Part shown: piece by piece, positions 11,660 to 22,933 of the stretch | Numbering within the stretch: position 1 is the stretch's first letter | How the letters are laid out: the number at the start of each line of letters is the position of its first letter | From: Theropithecus gelada | Lineage: Eukaryota; Chordata; Mammalia; Primates; Cercopithecidae | Direction: 5' to 3' | Assembly: GCF_003255815.1 (NCBI RefSeq) | Contig: NC_037674.1 | Coordinates: 19,861,537 to 19,925,536, forward strand | Length of the DNA stretch: 64,000 nt | Position numbers and translations under genes: made by a program | The notes under the pieces: model-generated | The model's database searches: none | What the model was told of the DNA's origin: nothing | Seen by the model: only the letters and a program-made list of their open reading frames with translations

Positions 11660-11935
11660 AATATTTTGTGTATCCCTTGTGATTTATTTTTGATTCATTA
11701 TGTATTTTCAAATTTCCAAGTACTTAGTACTTTTAAAAGATTTTTAAAATTGATTTATAATTTGATTTATAATTGTGGTTAAATGCATACTCTATGCATT
11801 TATCCTTGAAATTCATGGAATCTTGTTTTATGGCTCAACATACTTTCTTAGCATTCTGTGTACAATTGAAAAGTATGTGTTTTCTTTATCTGTTTTTTGA
11901 GTGGTCAGTTTCATAAATTGATAAGGGCTTGACTG
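11660..11935 (-). mobile_element. Second L1 ORF2 fragment covering the same segment
   Basis: TGTTTTATGGCTCAACATAC corresponds to the same ORF2 region as 11030. This is therefore a separate L1 copy, not a continuation. Confidence 0.6.
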
Positions 11936-12600
11936 TTTTAGCCCTTTCAGACTTATTAAGTACATCTTTTACAACCTACTTATGGAATGGGCAAAAACTC
12001 CATACTTCAGCTTTATTTTTCAAATACTCATCTTTCTTTCTAGTGAATACCAGTTTGTTATTTTTGAGTTCAAAGGATCTTTCTCCTAAGCTTTCCCAGA
12101 ACCTCTTCACAGTCTCCATACAGAATGATCTAGCATTTTATGTGTACAATAGTTAGGTAAATATACTTACCTGCTGTATTTTTTTTGCATTTTGTGGGCA
12201 GAGAGATTATCATTTTCTTCCTTTTTTTCCTACTCTGACATTACAGTGTTTAAATTTTAATGAGCTGAATCTCTTAAGACTGAGTTACTTTATATGTTTT
12301 TAGTCTTTTAATATCTACTTTCCTCAATATGTTGTATCATAATCTTTATGATTTCCATTTAATGATTGTGGGTTTAAGTTAGGTTCACCCTTAGATATTT
12401 TTTTAAAGACTCCCATAAAAAATTTACAGAAATTGATTAAAAACAACTTTAAAAAATTTTCCCATGTATCAGTTTTAAAAATTGCTACAGTAATTTTCCT
12501 TTTCTGGGGAGTTCTGTTTTGAATTCCAAAAGAATTCAGAGGGAAAAAAGCATTATTTATTTCATTTGGGTATTGCAGTTTATAACCCAGCACCATTTGG
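11936..12600. other. A/T-rich intronic DNA, nothing recognised
   Basis: No exon-like or repeat signature that I can name. Confidence 0.5.
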
Positions 12601-12659
12601 TTTTAGAAAAAAATAGTTACTGGGAAAGATATTTTGGGACTCCTCTGGTGAATCCTTTG

Positions 12660-12975
12660 AGTTTGGGAGTGTCTTAGGTCAGTTTGGGCTGCTATAACAA
12701 AAATACCGTAAACTTGGTGGGTGGGTTATAAACAACAAATTTATTTCTCTCAGTTAGATCACTGTCTTCTTACTGTAATATTGTAGTGGAAGGGGCTAGG
12801 CATCTGTCTCTCTGGGGCCTCTTTTATAGGGGCACTAACTTAGTTCATTCGGGCTCTGCCCTCATGACCTTATCACCTCACAACGGCCTCACCTCCAAAC
12901 ACCATCACATTAGGGATTAGGTATTAACATGAATTTTGGTGGGGCGGGCTTGGGGAACACAAACATTTGAGGTAG
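12660..12975 (+). repeat. Old interspersed repeat, family not assigned
   Basis: TTGGGCTGCTATAACAAAAA, GGGCTCTGCCCTCATGACC and CATCACATTAGGGATTAGG form a pattern I know as common in mammalian genomes. Confidence 0.55.

Positions 12976-12976
<1 letters not shown>

Positions 12977-13018
<42 letters not shown>
12977..13018. repeat. (CA)n microsatellite
   Basis: About 21 uninterrupted AC units; likely polymorphic. Confidence 0.95.
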
Positions 13019-13022
<4 letters not shown>

Positions 13023-13023
13023 C

Positions 13024-13329
13024 TCCTTTTTTTTCCCCCCCTTTTAAGATGGAGTTTTGCTCTTGTCGCCTAGGCTGGAGTGCTGTGGCGCAATCTCTCC
13101 TCACTGCAACCTCCGCCTCCCGGGTCCAAGCAGTTCTCCTGCCTCAGCCTTTGGAGTAGCTGGGATTACGGGCGTCCGCCACCACACCCACCTATTTTTT
13201 GTATTTTTAATAGAGACAGGGTTTCTCCATGCTGGCTGGGCTAGTCTCGAACTCCTGACCTCAGGTGAACCACCTGCTTTGGCCTCCCAAAGTGCTGGGG
13301 TTACAGGTGTGAGCCACCATGCCCAGCCT
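13024..13329 (-). mobile_element. Alu
   Basis: Starts just after the CA repeat; ends CACCATGCCCAGCC. Confidence 0.9.
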
Positions 13330-13939
13330 GTAGTTTCTATTTTTAAAAAAGTTTCTCTTTTTTTCTGTGATTGTTTTGTTGAGTTAATAAAAACAATTTC
13401 TGAGATTCTAATCTCTGCCAGGAATTTCTGTACCTTTAGATTTTAGAGTGCTTAATTGGAGTTAGTGTGTTCTGTGAATGTATTCACTGTGGTGAATAGC
13501 TTTATTGTCCTTTGCACATTATAGCCTTTCCTAATCCTTTTTTCATTTTGAGCCTCAGGATGGTAAGGTAAATATATTTTTTAAACATTTGATAAAACCT
13601 AACTGACTACAGATTAGCCATGATTGGAGTAGGATTAATATTCATATATCTTAATTCTTCGTTTAGTATTCTTTGTATTCTGTTTCACAGATTCTAATTC
13701 GGTTATGTCTTTAATTCTAAGTGTTGGGACAATTTTGCCAGCAATTAATTGTCTTACCTATAAAACGAGAGAGTTTGAATAAATAGCCTTATGTTTTCTT
13801 TCTGATGTGAATCGTTTTAAAAGTATCATTAAATGTGGTAAGATAGGACTCTCTCAAAATGATCCAAGTTCTGTTGTTACACTTATGTGATTGTCGATTA
13901 TTAGACTTGTGCTCATGGAATTCATTCATTCATTGGCTG
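13330..13939. other. A/T-rich intronic DNA, nothing recognised
   Basis: No gene or named repeat seen. Confidence 0.5.
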
Positions 13940-14085
13940 ACATTACTTTTCCACTACCTGGTGAGTTCCAGAAAAGCAAAACCCTTCCTCATCTTGTTTA
14001 CTATTTACTCAATGCTTACCTGGCCCAGTGCCTTGAATGTGACTAAGTATGCAATAAATATTTGTCGAACCAATGATTAAACAGA
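13940..14085 (+). mobile_element. L2/MIR-type 3' end
   Basis: GCCCAGTGCCTTGAATGTGA and CAATAAATATTTGTCGAAC match the old LINE2/MIR 3' pattern. Confidence 0.5.
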
Positions 14086-14402
14086 TAGTAACATTGGCAG
14101 GCAGTATAGTATTATGTAAAGAGCATGCACACTCTTTGGTGTTACCCTTACTTTAGATCATAGGATATGTTACAGTATTTCGGAGGTTGTTGGGAAAGTT
14201 ACTCGGGATAATATAAATAAAGTATAAAGCATAATGCCTTTTACTTAAAATGTTAGTTTCTTACTGCAATCTCCTAGAGTCTAGGACTTTTGGTTTTTTA
14301 GCCAAGATATTTTTATCATATAAGTTGGTCACAATTGGGTAGAGAAGGTTGAAGTTATTAACTTTTAATGTTTTTATTACATTTGTTATTTTTATCTTAC
14401 AG

Positions 14403-14426
14403 TTTTACATGTGGCACCCATAAAAG
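14403..14426 (+). other. CTDSPL2: CTDSPL2 5'UTR part of the start-codon exon, with a uORF
   Basis: These 24 nt lie between the splice acceptor and the main ATG. They contain an upstream ATG at 14409-14411 followed by TGG CAC CCA TAA. This four-codon uORF (MWHP) stops at 14423, three bases before the main start. The upstream ATG context is weak (T at -3). Any further 5'UTR is on an exon outside the window. Confidence 0.85.
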
Positions 14427-14612
14427 ATGAGGCTGAGAACACGGAAGGCTTCTCAGCAGTCAAATCAAATCCAAACACAACGCACTGCCAGAGCAAAGAG
14501 GAAATATTCAGAGGTTGATGATGGCCTGCCTTCAGGAGGAGAAAAACCATCGAAGAATGAAACCGGCTTGTTGTCTTCAATTAAAAAATTTATTAAAGGA
14601 AGCACACCTAAG
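14427..14612 (+). CDS. CTDSPL2: CTDSPL2 first coding exon, residues 1-62
   Basis: CTDSPL2 (SCP4) is a nuclear serine/threonine phosphatase of the FCP1/SCP branch of the HAD superfamily. Literature links it to FoxO dephosphorylation, BMP signalling and leukaemia-cell growth. I recognise the protein from the N-terminus MRLRTRKASQQSNQIQTQR and from exact in-phase joining of seven exons. The acceptor is ...ttatcttac-AG at 14401-14402, so the exon starts at 14403 with 24 nt of 5'UTR. The ATG has A at -3 but no G at +4. The donor is AAG|gtaatg, and the exon ends in phase 0. Basic clusters (RLRTRK at residues 2-7, ARAKRK at 21-26) look like nuclear localisation signals. A run of KKFIK near residues 53-57 is also basic. 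Confidence 0.96.
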
Positions 14613-15060
14613 GTAATGATTTTACCATATACTTTCATATCATTAAAAGTGAAAATTATGATATTTTCTCTAAGCATGCATAGAGAAGAAATCTGATAGT
14701 GCACCAAAATCTACGTTTTGGTGTTAATTTTACTTCTAAGAGTTTTACGTGCAGAATATTTAATGGCAGTTTAAGAAGAACATTATTTGTTCCACTGAAC
14801 TAATCCACTTAGCCTTCTGCTTTTTCAACATAGTATTATGGGTAGCAAAATAAATTTTTCCTTGCTCTTTTACTTGAGTTGTTTCTTTTACTTCCATTTT
14901 CTTTCAAAGAAAAGTTAAAGTTTCTTGTTAATATTCACTGTCTAGGAAGGTGATGTCTCTCATCTGTTCGAGTTCTAACATTTGTGTGATGAAGATGTAT
15001 TGCTTCATTAAAGAGAAAAGAACATTACTAAAAGAGAGAATGGACACTGACGGGGAGTTT
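14613..15060. other. Unique intronic DNA after the start exon
   Basis: No repeat or second exon recognised. Confidence 0.5.
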
Positions 15061-15064
15061 TGTA

Positions 15065-15180
15065 CTCCAGATTCATATTCTGGACCAACTTGAGTGACCT
15101 AAAGAGAGAGTCATTTACCCCCTGAGCCTCAGGAAGATAGTAAAATGGCACTGATACCAACTGCTTTGGCTGTTTCAGAG
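15065..15180 (+). mobile_element. MIR-like SINE core
   Basis: Contains GAGTCATTTACCCCCTGAGC and a diverged AAGATAGTAAAATGGCA. Confidence 0.6.
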
Positions 15181-15228
15181 TTGTTTTCAGATTAGATGGT
15201 ACAACAGGTAGAAAAGCAGTTTGATCAA

Positions 15229-15543
15229 CTTTATTTTATTTTGTTTTTATTTATTTATTTATTTTGAGACAGAGTCTTGCTCTGTCTCCAGGCTGGAGTG
15301 CAGTAGCGCGATCTCCGCTCACTGCAACCTCCACCTCCTGGGTTCAAGTGATTCTCCTGCCTCAGCCTCCTGAATAGCTGGGACAACAGGCGCGTGCCAC
15401 CACACCAGCTAATTTTTGTATTTTTAGTAGAGATGGGGTTTCACCATGTTGGCCAGGATAGTCTCGATCTCCGGACCTTGTAATTCATCCGCCTCGGCCT
15501 CCCAAAGTGCTGGGATTACAGGCATGATCTACCGCGCCTGGCC
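15229..15543 (-). mobile_element. Alu
   Basis: TTTATTTATTTATTTT tail variant, then GAGACAGAGTCTTGCTCTG; ends TACCGCGCCTGGCC. Confidence 0.9.
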
Positions 15544-16352
15544 TCAGTTTGATCAATTTTAATGCACTCTATCAATGTATAGTATTATTGATTGTGTGTA
15601 GATTTTTTTTTATGACTTTTACTATTTTTGTGTTCTTTCTTAGAATAATTATTTACGTGGTAAATTTTTTATTATAATGGAAGTTTATTACTTTCTTAAG
15701 CAGAAAAATAAATTACTAGTTGACTTGTTCATAGGAATGGATTTTGTTGGTATAGAATTAACAAAGCCTAATTACTGTGAGTCACTAGGCAAGATTTGGA
15801 AGTATTCTTGGTTTGCATAGGGTTTTAATTTTTGTTTAGGTGGTTTTATTTTTTGTTTTTGTTTGTGTCTAATACTAATTTCTTTGTTAATTTTAAGTAA
15901 TTAGAAATTTTAAAAAGTTTCTGAATTTATGTAAACTGAGAAAATATTCTAGTATTATCATATAACAAAGATGAAGTAGCTTCCAGAAACCCAAATTTCC
16001 ATCTCTATGAATTCCTAATGGGTTGTCATCAGCCTCTGTTGATGGGAACCTTGCTACATATTATTACTTCATTCTTCTGAGCAGCTCTAGTTGTCATAAA
16101 GTGCCTCCTTATGTTTTTGCTTTCTCATGTTACTTTTTTGTATTTTTTCCACTCGAAAACAGATACTGTGTTCCCTTACGTGTGCAAGTACAAACCTTCA
16201 GTCAGTACAGGGCAGCTATTTCTAGTTTTCCTTATATGACATTATATGATATTTATCATCATCTTGGTCACCTTTATCTGTTATTCATGAAAGATAAAAA
16301 CCAGAAGCGAAGATAGGTTTTTGTTATGTCTTCAGAATTCTATTCATATTTG
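15544..16352. other. Unique A/T-rich intronic DNA
   Basis: Open frames here are unremarkable; no repeat family recognised. Confidence 0.5.
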
Positions 16353-17090
16353 TAGTTGACCCTTCAACAGTGTGGATTTTAGGGATGCTGACCCTCCCAT
16401 GTGGTTGAAAATTCACATATAACTTTTGACTCTCCAAAAACTTAACACTAATAACCTCCTGTTGACCAGAGGTTTACCAATAACATAAACAATCATTCAA
16501 CACATATTTTTTATGTTATGTGTATTCTATACTGTATTCTATTTTTTTAGATAGGATCTTACTCTATTGCCCAGGCTGGAGTGCAGTAATACTATCATAG
16601 CTCACTGCAGCCTTGAACTCCTGAGCTCAGTTGATCCTCCCATCTCAGCTTCTTGAGTAGCTAGGACTACAGGCATGTACCACCACGCCCAGTTATTTTT
16701 AAAATTTCTCTCCCTTTTTTTTTTTTTTTAAAGAGACTAGGTCACATTTATCTTGCCCAGGCTGGTCTTGAACTCCTGACTTCAAAGCAGTCATCCCACC
16801 TTGGCCTGCCAAAGTGTTGGTATTACAGGTGTGAGCCATCTCACCTGGCTTTATACTGTATTCTTACAATAAAGTAAGCTAGACAAAAAGAAAATGTTAT
16901 TAAGAAAATCATAAGGAAGAGAAAATACGTTTACTGTTTAAGTGGAAGTAGATCATTATAAAGGTCTTCATCCTGATTATCTTCTGGGCTGAGGAAGAGG
17001 AGGAGTTGGTCTTTCTGCTGCAGAGGTGGCAGAAAATTTGTGTATTAATGGACCAATACAATTCAAACCCAGCTTGTTCAAGGATCAGCA
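16353..17090 (+). mobile_element. Tigger-family DNA transposon, non-autonomous
   Basis: Starts TAGTTGACCCTTCAACA and ends TTGTTCAAGGATCAGC, diverged inverted ends of a 'CAGTTGACCCTTGAACAAC' element. The interior has TTACAATAAAGTAAGCTAG and GGAAGAGAAAATACG. It is split by an Alu. Confidence 0.8.
16541..16851 (-). mobile_element. Alu inside the Tigger element, clear target duplication
   Basis: TATACTGTATTCT flanks it at 16528-16540 and 16852-16864. Confidence 0.92.
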
Positions 17091-17109
17091 TACTTCTTCT
17101 GACAGTGAA

Positions 17110-17375
17110 TTGTTTCTTTCACTCCCATTGCCCAGGCTAGAGTGCAATTGTGCAGTCACAGGTCACTGCAGCCTCGACTTCCCGACTCAGGTGATGCTCC
17201 CATTTCAGCATCCCAAGTTGCTGGAACTACAGGCTTTTGCCACTGTGTCTGGCTAATTCCTTGTATTTTTTAGTAGAGGCAAGGCTTCACCGTGTTGTCC
17301 AGGCTGGTCACAAACTCCTGGTCTCGAGCTGTTTGCCCGCCTTGACCTCTCAAAGTGTGAGCCACTACGCCTGGC
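17110..17375 (-). mobile_element. Alu, old
   Basis: Begins CCCATTGCCCAGGCTAG with no T-tract; ends ACTACGCCTGGC. Confidence 0.85.
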
Positions 17376-17480
17376 TGGATTGTTTCTGTTAATGTGATTT
17401 TATGTTAAATTATACTTTGTCTCCTTCTTTAGTAGCTTAATCTCTGTTGGTCAGCAAATTTTGGCTCATGTCAACTAGAA

Positions 17481-17821
17481 TAGCAGTCTCCAGTCGTTTT
17501 GGCACCAGCAGCTGGTTTCAGGGAAGACAGTTTTTCCAGGGACCAGGTCAGCCGGGGTGGGGTTTGGTTAATGGTTTTGGAATGAAATTAATCCACATCA
17601 GATCATCAGGCATTAGATTCTCGTAAGGAGCACACAATGTAGATCCCACAATTCACACTAGAGTTCGTGCTCCTATGAGAATTTGCTACTGCTGATCTGA
17701 CAGGAGATAGGGCTTAGGCAATAGTGCCTACTGGCTCACTGCTCACCTCCTTCTCTGTGGCCTCGTTCCTAACAGGCCGTGAATTGGTACCATTCCATGG
17801 CCCAGGGGCTGGGAACCCTTG
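17481..17821 (+). mobile_element. hAT-type DNA transposon, non-autonomous, perfect 8-bp TSD
   Basis: AACTAGAA occurs at 17473-17480 and again at 17822-17829. The ends are TAGCAGTCTCCAG and CTGGGAACCCTTG, a decayed inverted pair. The interior contains CAGATCATCAGGCATTAGA, shared with the copy at 41956. No coding capacity. Confidence 0.85.
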
Positions 17822-17837
17822 AACTAGAACACTCAGG

Positions 17838-18143
17838 ACTTTTTTTTGAGACAGGTCTCAAAAAAATAAAAAAATTAAAAAAAGGTCTCCAGTCTTGCCC
17901 AAGTTAGAGTGCAGTGGCATGATCTCAGCTCACTGCAACCTTTGCCTTTCGGGTTCAAGCAGTCCTCTTTTCTCAGCCTCCCAAGTAGTGCATGCCACCA
18001 TGCCCAGCTAATTTTTGTATTTTTGTAGAGATGGGGTTTCACCATGTTGCCCAGGCTGGTCTTGAACTCCTAGCCTCAAGTGATCTGCCCGCTTCAGCCT
18101 GCCAAAGTACTGGGATTACAGGCGTGAGCCATTGTACCCAGCC
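17838..18143 (-). mobile_element. Alu with odd inserted A/T segment
   Basis: AGGTCTC occurs on both sides of an A-rich run at about 17858-17885, a small internal duplication with A-rich filler. Confidence 0.85.
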
Positions 18144-18253
18144 ACTCAGGAGGATTTTTCTATAGAAATTTTAGTCCAAGTTTCTTTTTTTGTTTTAACT
18201 AAATGTAAGAGCTTTCATTAATGCCTCATTAGTCAAAGATGTTACATTAAGAT

Positions 18254-18502
18254 ATGCAGTGGCACAATATCGGCTCACTGCAACCTCCACCTCTCGGGTT
18301 CGAGTAATTATCGTGCCTCAGCCTCCCGAGTAGCTGGGACTACAGGCGCCTGCCACCATACCTGGCTGATTCTTATATTTTTAGTAGAGACGGGGTTTTG
18401 CTATGTTGGCCAGGCAGGTCTTGAACTCCTGACCACAAGTGATCTCCTCACCTCGGCCTCCCAAAGTGCTGGAATTACAGACTTGAGCCACTGTACTCGA
18501 CT
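18254..18502 (-). mobile_element. Alu, 3'-truncated
   Basis: Starts at GCAGTGGCACAATATCGGC without the terminal T-tract. Confidence 0.85.
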
Positions 18503-18869
18503 GTCTTATTTATTAATTACGTTTTTGGGTAAGGTTTTCATACAGCTACAAATTCACTTTATTGTGCTGTAACTGAACTCAGATTTTAAAAATCGTATTC
18601 CATAAGATTATTATTGAAATTAATATTTGAATGCTTTACTGAAATCAGAGTGAAACCACAGTTGTCTTTTCCCAGACAACTAATCCTGTGGTAGGAGTAA
18701 ATAATAAGGTTAATTTGTCACATATTAGTCTTAATGAGCTTATATGGCTTTTAATTATTGTTGCTTTCTTGTCTACAATGTCGTAAACCATATTCTTAAT
18801 CACATATTCTAAAATTGTGTGGAGCATCTAGACAATGCTTGCTTATGTATGTATCTTAAATACAGCATC

Positions 18870-19170
18870 GGCCGGGCGCGGTGGCTCAAGCCTGTAATCC
18901 CAGCACTTTGGGAGGCCGAGGCGGGTGGATCACGAGGTCAGGAGATCGAGACTATCCTGGCTAACATGGTGAAACCCCGTCTCTACTAAAAATACAAAAA
19001 AAACTAGCCGGGCGTGGTGGCGGGCGCCTGTAGTCTCAGCTACTTGGGAGGCTGAGGCGGGAGAATGGCGTGAACCCGGGAGGCGGAGCTTGCAGTGAGC
19101 CGAGATCACGCCACTGCACTCCAGCCTGGGAGACACAGCGAGACTCCGTCTCAAAAAAAAAAAAAAAAAA
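18870..19170 (+). mobile_element. AluY, young
   Basis: Near-intact CpGs. AAATACAGCA precedes it (18858-18867) and follows its A-tail (19171-19180). Carries the GGCTCAAGCCTG variant. Confidence 0.93.
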
Positions 19171-19371
19171 AAATACAGCAGTTTTCAAAATTTGGGTAGC
19201 AGTTCACAGCTAAAACCTATTGAATATTAACCATCTTTTGATGTTTTATAGATGAGAACAACTGAGACTTAGTGAATTTAGGTAACTTGAACTGTCAGTA
19301 GTAACAATAATTATAATAATAACCTACCCAGGTTAAAAAATAACATTGAAGACCAATACGGCAGCTTTTGC

Positions 19372-19537
19372 TTTTTTTTTTTTTTTTTGAGACGCAGTTT
19401 CACTCTTAACTTGCCCAGGCTGGAGTGCAATGGCGCGATCTCGGCTCACTGCAACCTCCACCTCCTAGGTTCAAGCGATTCTCCTGTCTCAGCTTCCCGA
19501 GTAGCTGGGACTATAGGCGTGTGCCACTATGTCCGCG
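19372..19537 (-). mobile_element. Truncated Alu (right monomer)
   Basis: T-tract and right half only, stopping at GTGCCACTATGTCCG. Confidence 0.88.
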
Positions 19538-19544
19538 ACAGCTC

Positions 19545-19893
19545 TTACTTATAGTTGTTGAGCAGTTACTATTTGCCAAGCACTGTCCTCAGTGTTTAAA
19601 GTGTAATAATTTGGCCGGGCGTGGTGGCTCATGTCTGTAATCCCAGCACTTTGGGAGGCCGAGGCAGGCAGATCACGAGGTCAGGGGATTGAGACCATCG
19701 TGGCTAACACGGTGAAACCCCATCCTTACTAAAAATACAAAAAATTAGCCGGGCGTGGTGGCGGGCGCCTGTAGTCCCAGCTACTTGGGAGGCTGAGGCA
19801 GGAGAATAGCGTGAACCCAGGAGGCAGAGTTTGCAGTGAGCCAGGATGGCGCCACTGCACTCCAGCCTGGGCAACAAAGCGAGACTCCGTCTC

Positions 19894-19924
<31 letters not shown>

Positions 19925-20110
19925 AAAGTGTAATAATTTAAGCCTTACAAACTGTATGAGATAGCTGTTACTTTTATATTACAAACGAGGAAACTGAGGC
20001 AAAGGGAGGTTAAATAATAACTTGTGCTAAGTTGCTTAGTTTTAAGCGGCAATGCTGGAGCCTAGTTTACCTACACTCCTAACCACTATATACTACTGCA
20101 TCTCCAATAA
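19545..20110 (-). mobile_element. MIR SINE split by AluY
   Basis: GAGCAGTTACTATTTGCCAA on the left and GAGGAAACTGAGGCAAAGG on the right are the two halves of an antisense MIR. Confidence 0.75.
19613..19924 (+). mobile_element. AluY with perfect 15-bp target duplication
   Basis: AAAGTGTAATAATTT flanks it at 19598-19612 and 19925-19939. The tail has become (AAAT)n. Confidence 0.95.
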
Positions 20111-20139
20111 GTGACACTGCTAGGATTTAAACCCAGATG

Positions 20140-20800
20140 TATTTAACTGATAATCTATATTCTTTCTCCTTTATTATTCTCTGTCAACGTGGCTGGACAC
20201 TGTCTAGAAGTCCAAGAACAAGACGTTGGCCAACGTGCTTCCTTCTTAGATCTCTGTTCTTGACTTATAGATGGCTGCCCCTCACACGGTCAGTCTTTGG
20301 TCTGTGGATGGTCTGTGTCTGCATCTTTCCGGACACTGGTCATACGTCTTTAGGGGCCACCTGAAGAAATCTTCCTCCTTTTTTTGTGTGTGTATGTAAG
20401 ACAGAGTCTCGCTCTGTCACCCAGGCTGGAATGCAGTGGCACCATCTCAGCTCATTGCAACCTCTGTCTCGTGGATTCAAGCGATTTCTCGTGCCTCAGC
20501 CTCCTGGATAGCTGGAATTACAGGCGTGTGCCACCACATCTGGCTACATTTTGTATTTTTAGTAGAGATGGGGTTTCACCGTGTTGCCTAGGCTGGTCTT
20601 GAACTCCTGACCTTAAGTGATCTGCCCGCCTCGGCCTCCCAAAGTGCTGGGATTACAGGCGTGAGCCACCACACCTGGCCAAGAGAACCCTTTTAATTAC
20701 TTTTTTTAAAGGCTCTATCTTCAAATATGGTCACAGTCTGAAGTATTTGGGTTAGGGCTTCAACATAAATTTTGGGGTGACATAATTCAGAGTGTACGAA
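20140..20800 (+). repeat. Old interspersed repeat, family not assigned, split by Alu
   Basis: AGAAGTCCAAGAACAAGACG, TTTAGGGGCCACCTG and the right part with CTTCAACATAAATTTTGGGG resemble the repeat at 12660. Confidence 0.5.
20398..20680 (-). mobile_element. Alu
   Basis: Inserted in the preceding repeat; ends CCACCACACCTGGCC. Confidence 0.9.
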
Positions 20801-20809
20801 ATCTTTGGT

Positions 20810-21388
20810 CTCTTTCAAATACAGATTTGTGATTCAAAGACTTCAGATGTATGAAATTATCAGCAAGATTATTCAGGAATTGTTCATGTGCAGCCTTTCT
20901 GCTTTTTAGCACAATGAGATTTCTAATACACAATTGAAGGCCTCAAAACTGAAATACATTTGTTTTCTACCATGAATCTCTATATTTTTCCAAATACGGT
21001 ATTTCCAGCGTTTTCCCCATAACAAAATGACCTTTTCCTCTATTCTTAACTAAATGCTGTTATAGTTAAGGATAATAAATTTCCATATGAATACAGTTTT
21101 AATGAAATACCTGTTTTTAGACCTTTTAACTGTGGTCTACAAAAAGAAACATATGGCTAATACATACATGTGAAACAAAAATCACCCTTAATTTATGTGA
21201 TGTGCTCTGATTTTTCTTTTCTGTTTTGTTTCTTCTTCTGAAGGTGATTGTATTTAAATTGATTTGATAATATGTCAGTGGGTTGCATTTCTTAGTTTGA
21301 AAAACATGATTAGATGAAGACTTTTGTTCAAAGTCTTTAACTCTGATTTGCCAAAATTTGTAGTTTTATTTGGGAATTTTCTTCCTTT
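20810..21388. other. Unique intronic DNA
   Basis: No exon or repeat recognised. Confidence 0.5.
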
Positions 21389-21683
21389 CTTTTTTTTTTT
21401 TTTTTGACGGAGTCTTGCTCTGTCACCCAGGCTGGAGTGCAGTGGTGTGATCTTGGCTCACTGTGACCTCCATTTCCTGGTTTTAAGCGATTCTCCTGTC
21501 TCAGCTTCCCGAGTAACTGGGATTATAGGCATGTGCCACCATGCCTGGCTAATTTTTTCTATTTTTAGTAGAGATTGAGTTTCACCATGTTGGCCAGGCT
21601 GGTCTTGAACTCTTGACCTCAAGTGATTCACCCGCCTCAGCCTCCCAAAATGGGATTATAGGCATGAGCCACCATGCCCAGCC
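21389..21683 (-). mobile_element. Alu
   Basis: GACGGAGTCTTGCTCTGTC to CACCATGCCCAGCC; small deletion in the 'AAAGTGCTGGG' block. Confidence 0.9.
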
Positions 21684-21879
21684 TTATTAAGTCTCTTTAG
21701 TTGTGTTCTTTAACTACTTGATTAATTGAAGTAATTTGCCACTTATGGAATGAAAAAAAATCAACTCAGACTAACTGGTTGAATTTATGGAGGAAATGAC
21801 AGTTTAAGATTCATTCATATTCATTCATTCTCTTCCCACCACCACACACACAAGCATATATTTATATTTAGTGTGGCAC

Positions 21880-22193
21880 TTGACAATCTGAAATGCATTA
21901 ATTGTCAATTTTGTCATCATGTGAATATCATAGTACTTACGTGAATCTAGATGGTATATCCTACTAGTTATCTAGGCTATGTGGTATAGCTTTTTGCTCC
22001 TAGGCTACAAACCTGTACAGCATGTTACTGTACTGATTATCATAGGCAGTTATAACACAATGGTAAGTTTTTATGTTTCTCAGCATAGCTAAACATAGAA
22101 AAGGTACAGTAAAAATAGAGTATTATAATCTTATGAGACCACTGTTCTATATGTGGTCTGCTGTTAACCAAAACATTATGTGGCACATGATTC
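21880..22193 (-). mobile_element. Tigger-family element (CAGTCATG… type)
   Basis: Reverse orientation of the element at 32027. GCTCCTAGGCTACAAACCTG and GGTACAGTAAAAATAGAG are shared. It ends GGCACATGATTC followed by TA; the other end is decayed. Confidence 0.78.
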
Positions 22194-22627
22194 TATTTCC
22201 TTGCTCTGTCTGCTGAACTATGTGCACATAGCACCCAGATCTTGGTTTCTAAATACTATTCTCCACTAAAGGAACTAGGGTTCTGTCTTGTTTTATGTGT
22301 AAATAATTATGTCACATGCCAAATAATGAGAGTTTTGCTTACCCTTTCTCATCACTGGGACTTATTTTTTTCTTCACTTATTACATTGGTTAGGATCTGT
22401 AGTACCATGTTGAGTAGAATCGGTGAGAGCGAGCGCCCTTGCCTTGTCCTTAGGGGAAGAGAATTTGTTTTACCATTAGGTATGTAACATCATACCTAGC
22501 TAACATGCTAGATGTTTTTCTTAGTTATCTTTTATTAGTTTGTGAAAGTTCTATTCTATTCCTATTTGTGAAATGTTTTTATTGTGTTGTTGAGGTTTTT
22601 TAAAGGCTTTTCGGCTTCAGATTTCTC

Positions 22628-22933
22628 ATTTATTTATTTATTTATTATTTATTTGAGGTGGAGTCTCATTCTGTTGCCCAGGCTGGAGTACAGTGGTGTG
22701 ATCTCAGCTCAGCACAACCTCCACCTCCTGGGTTTAAGCAGTTCTCCTGCCTTGGCCTCCCAAGTAACTGGGATTACAGGCACGTGACACCATGCCCAGC
22801 TAATTGTGTTTTTAATAGAGATGGGGTTTCACCATGTTGGCCAGGCTGGTCTTGAACTCCTGACTTCAAGTGATCTACTCACTTTGGCCTTCCAAAGTGC
22901 TGGGATTACAGATGTGAGCCACTGTGGCATGCC
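22628..22933 (-). mobile_element. Alu in L1
   Basis: (ATTT)n tail, then GAGGTGGAGTCTCATTCTG. Confidence 0.9.

Noticed and set aside
1..14402. Search for the CTDSPL2 first exon and promoter
   Set aside because: No CpG-rich segment or promoter-like block was found between the repeats, so the first exon is placed outside the window.
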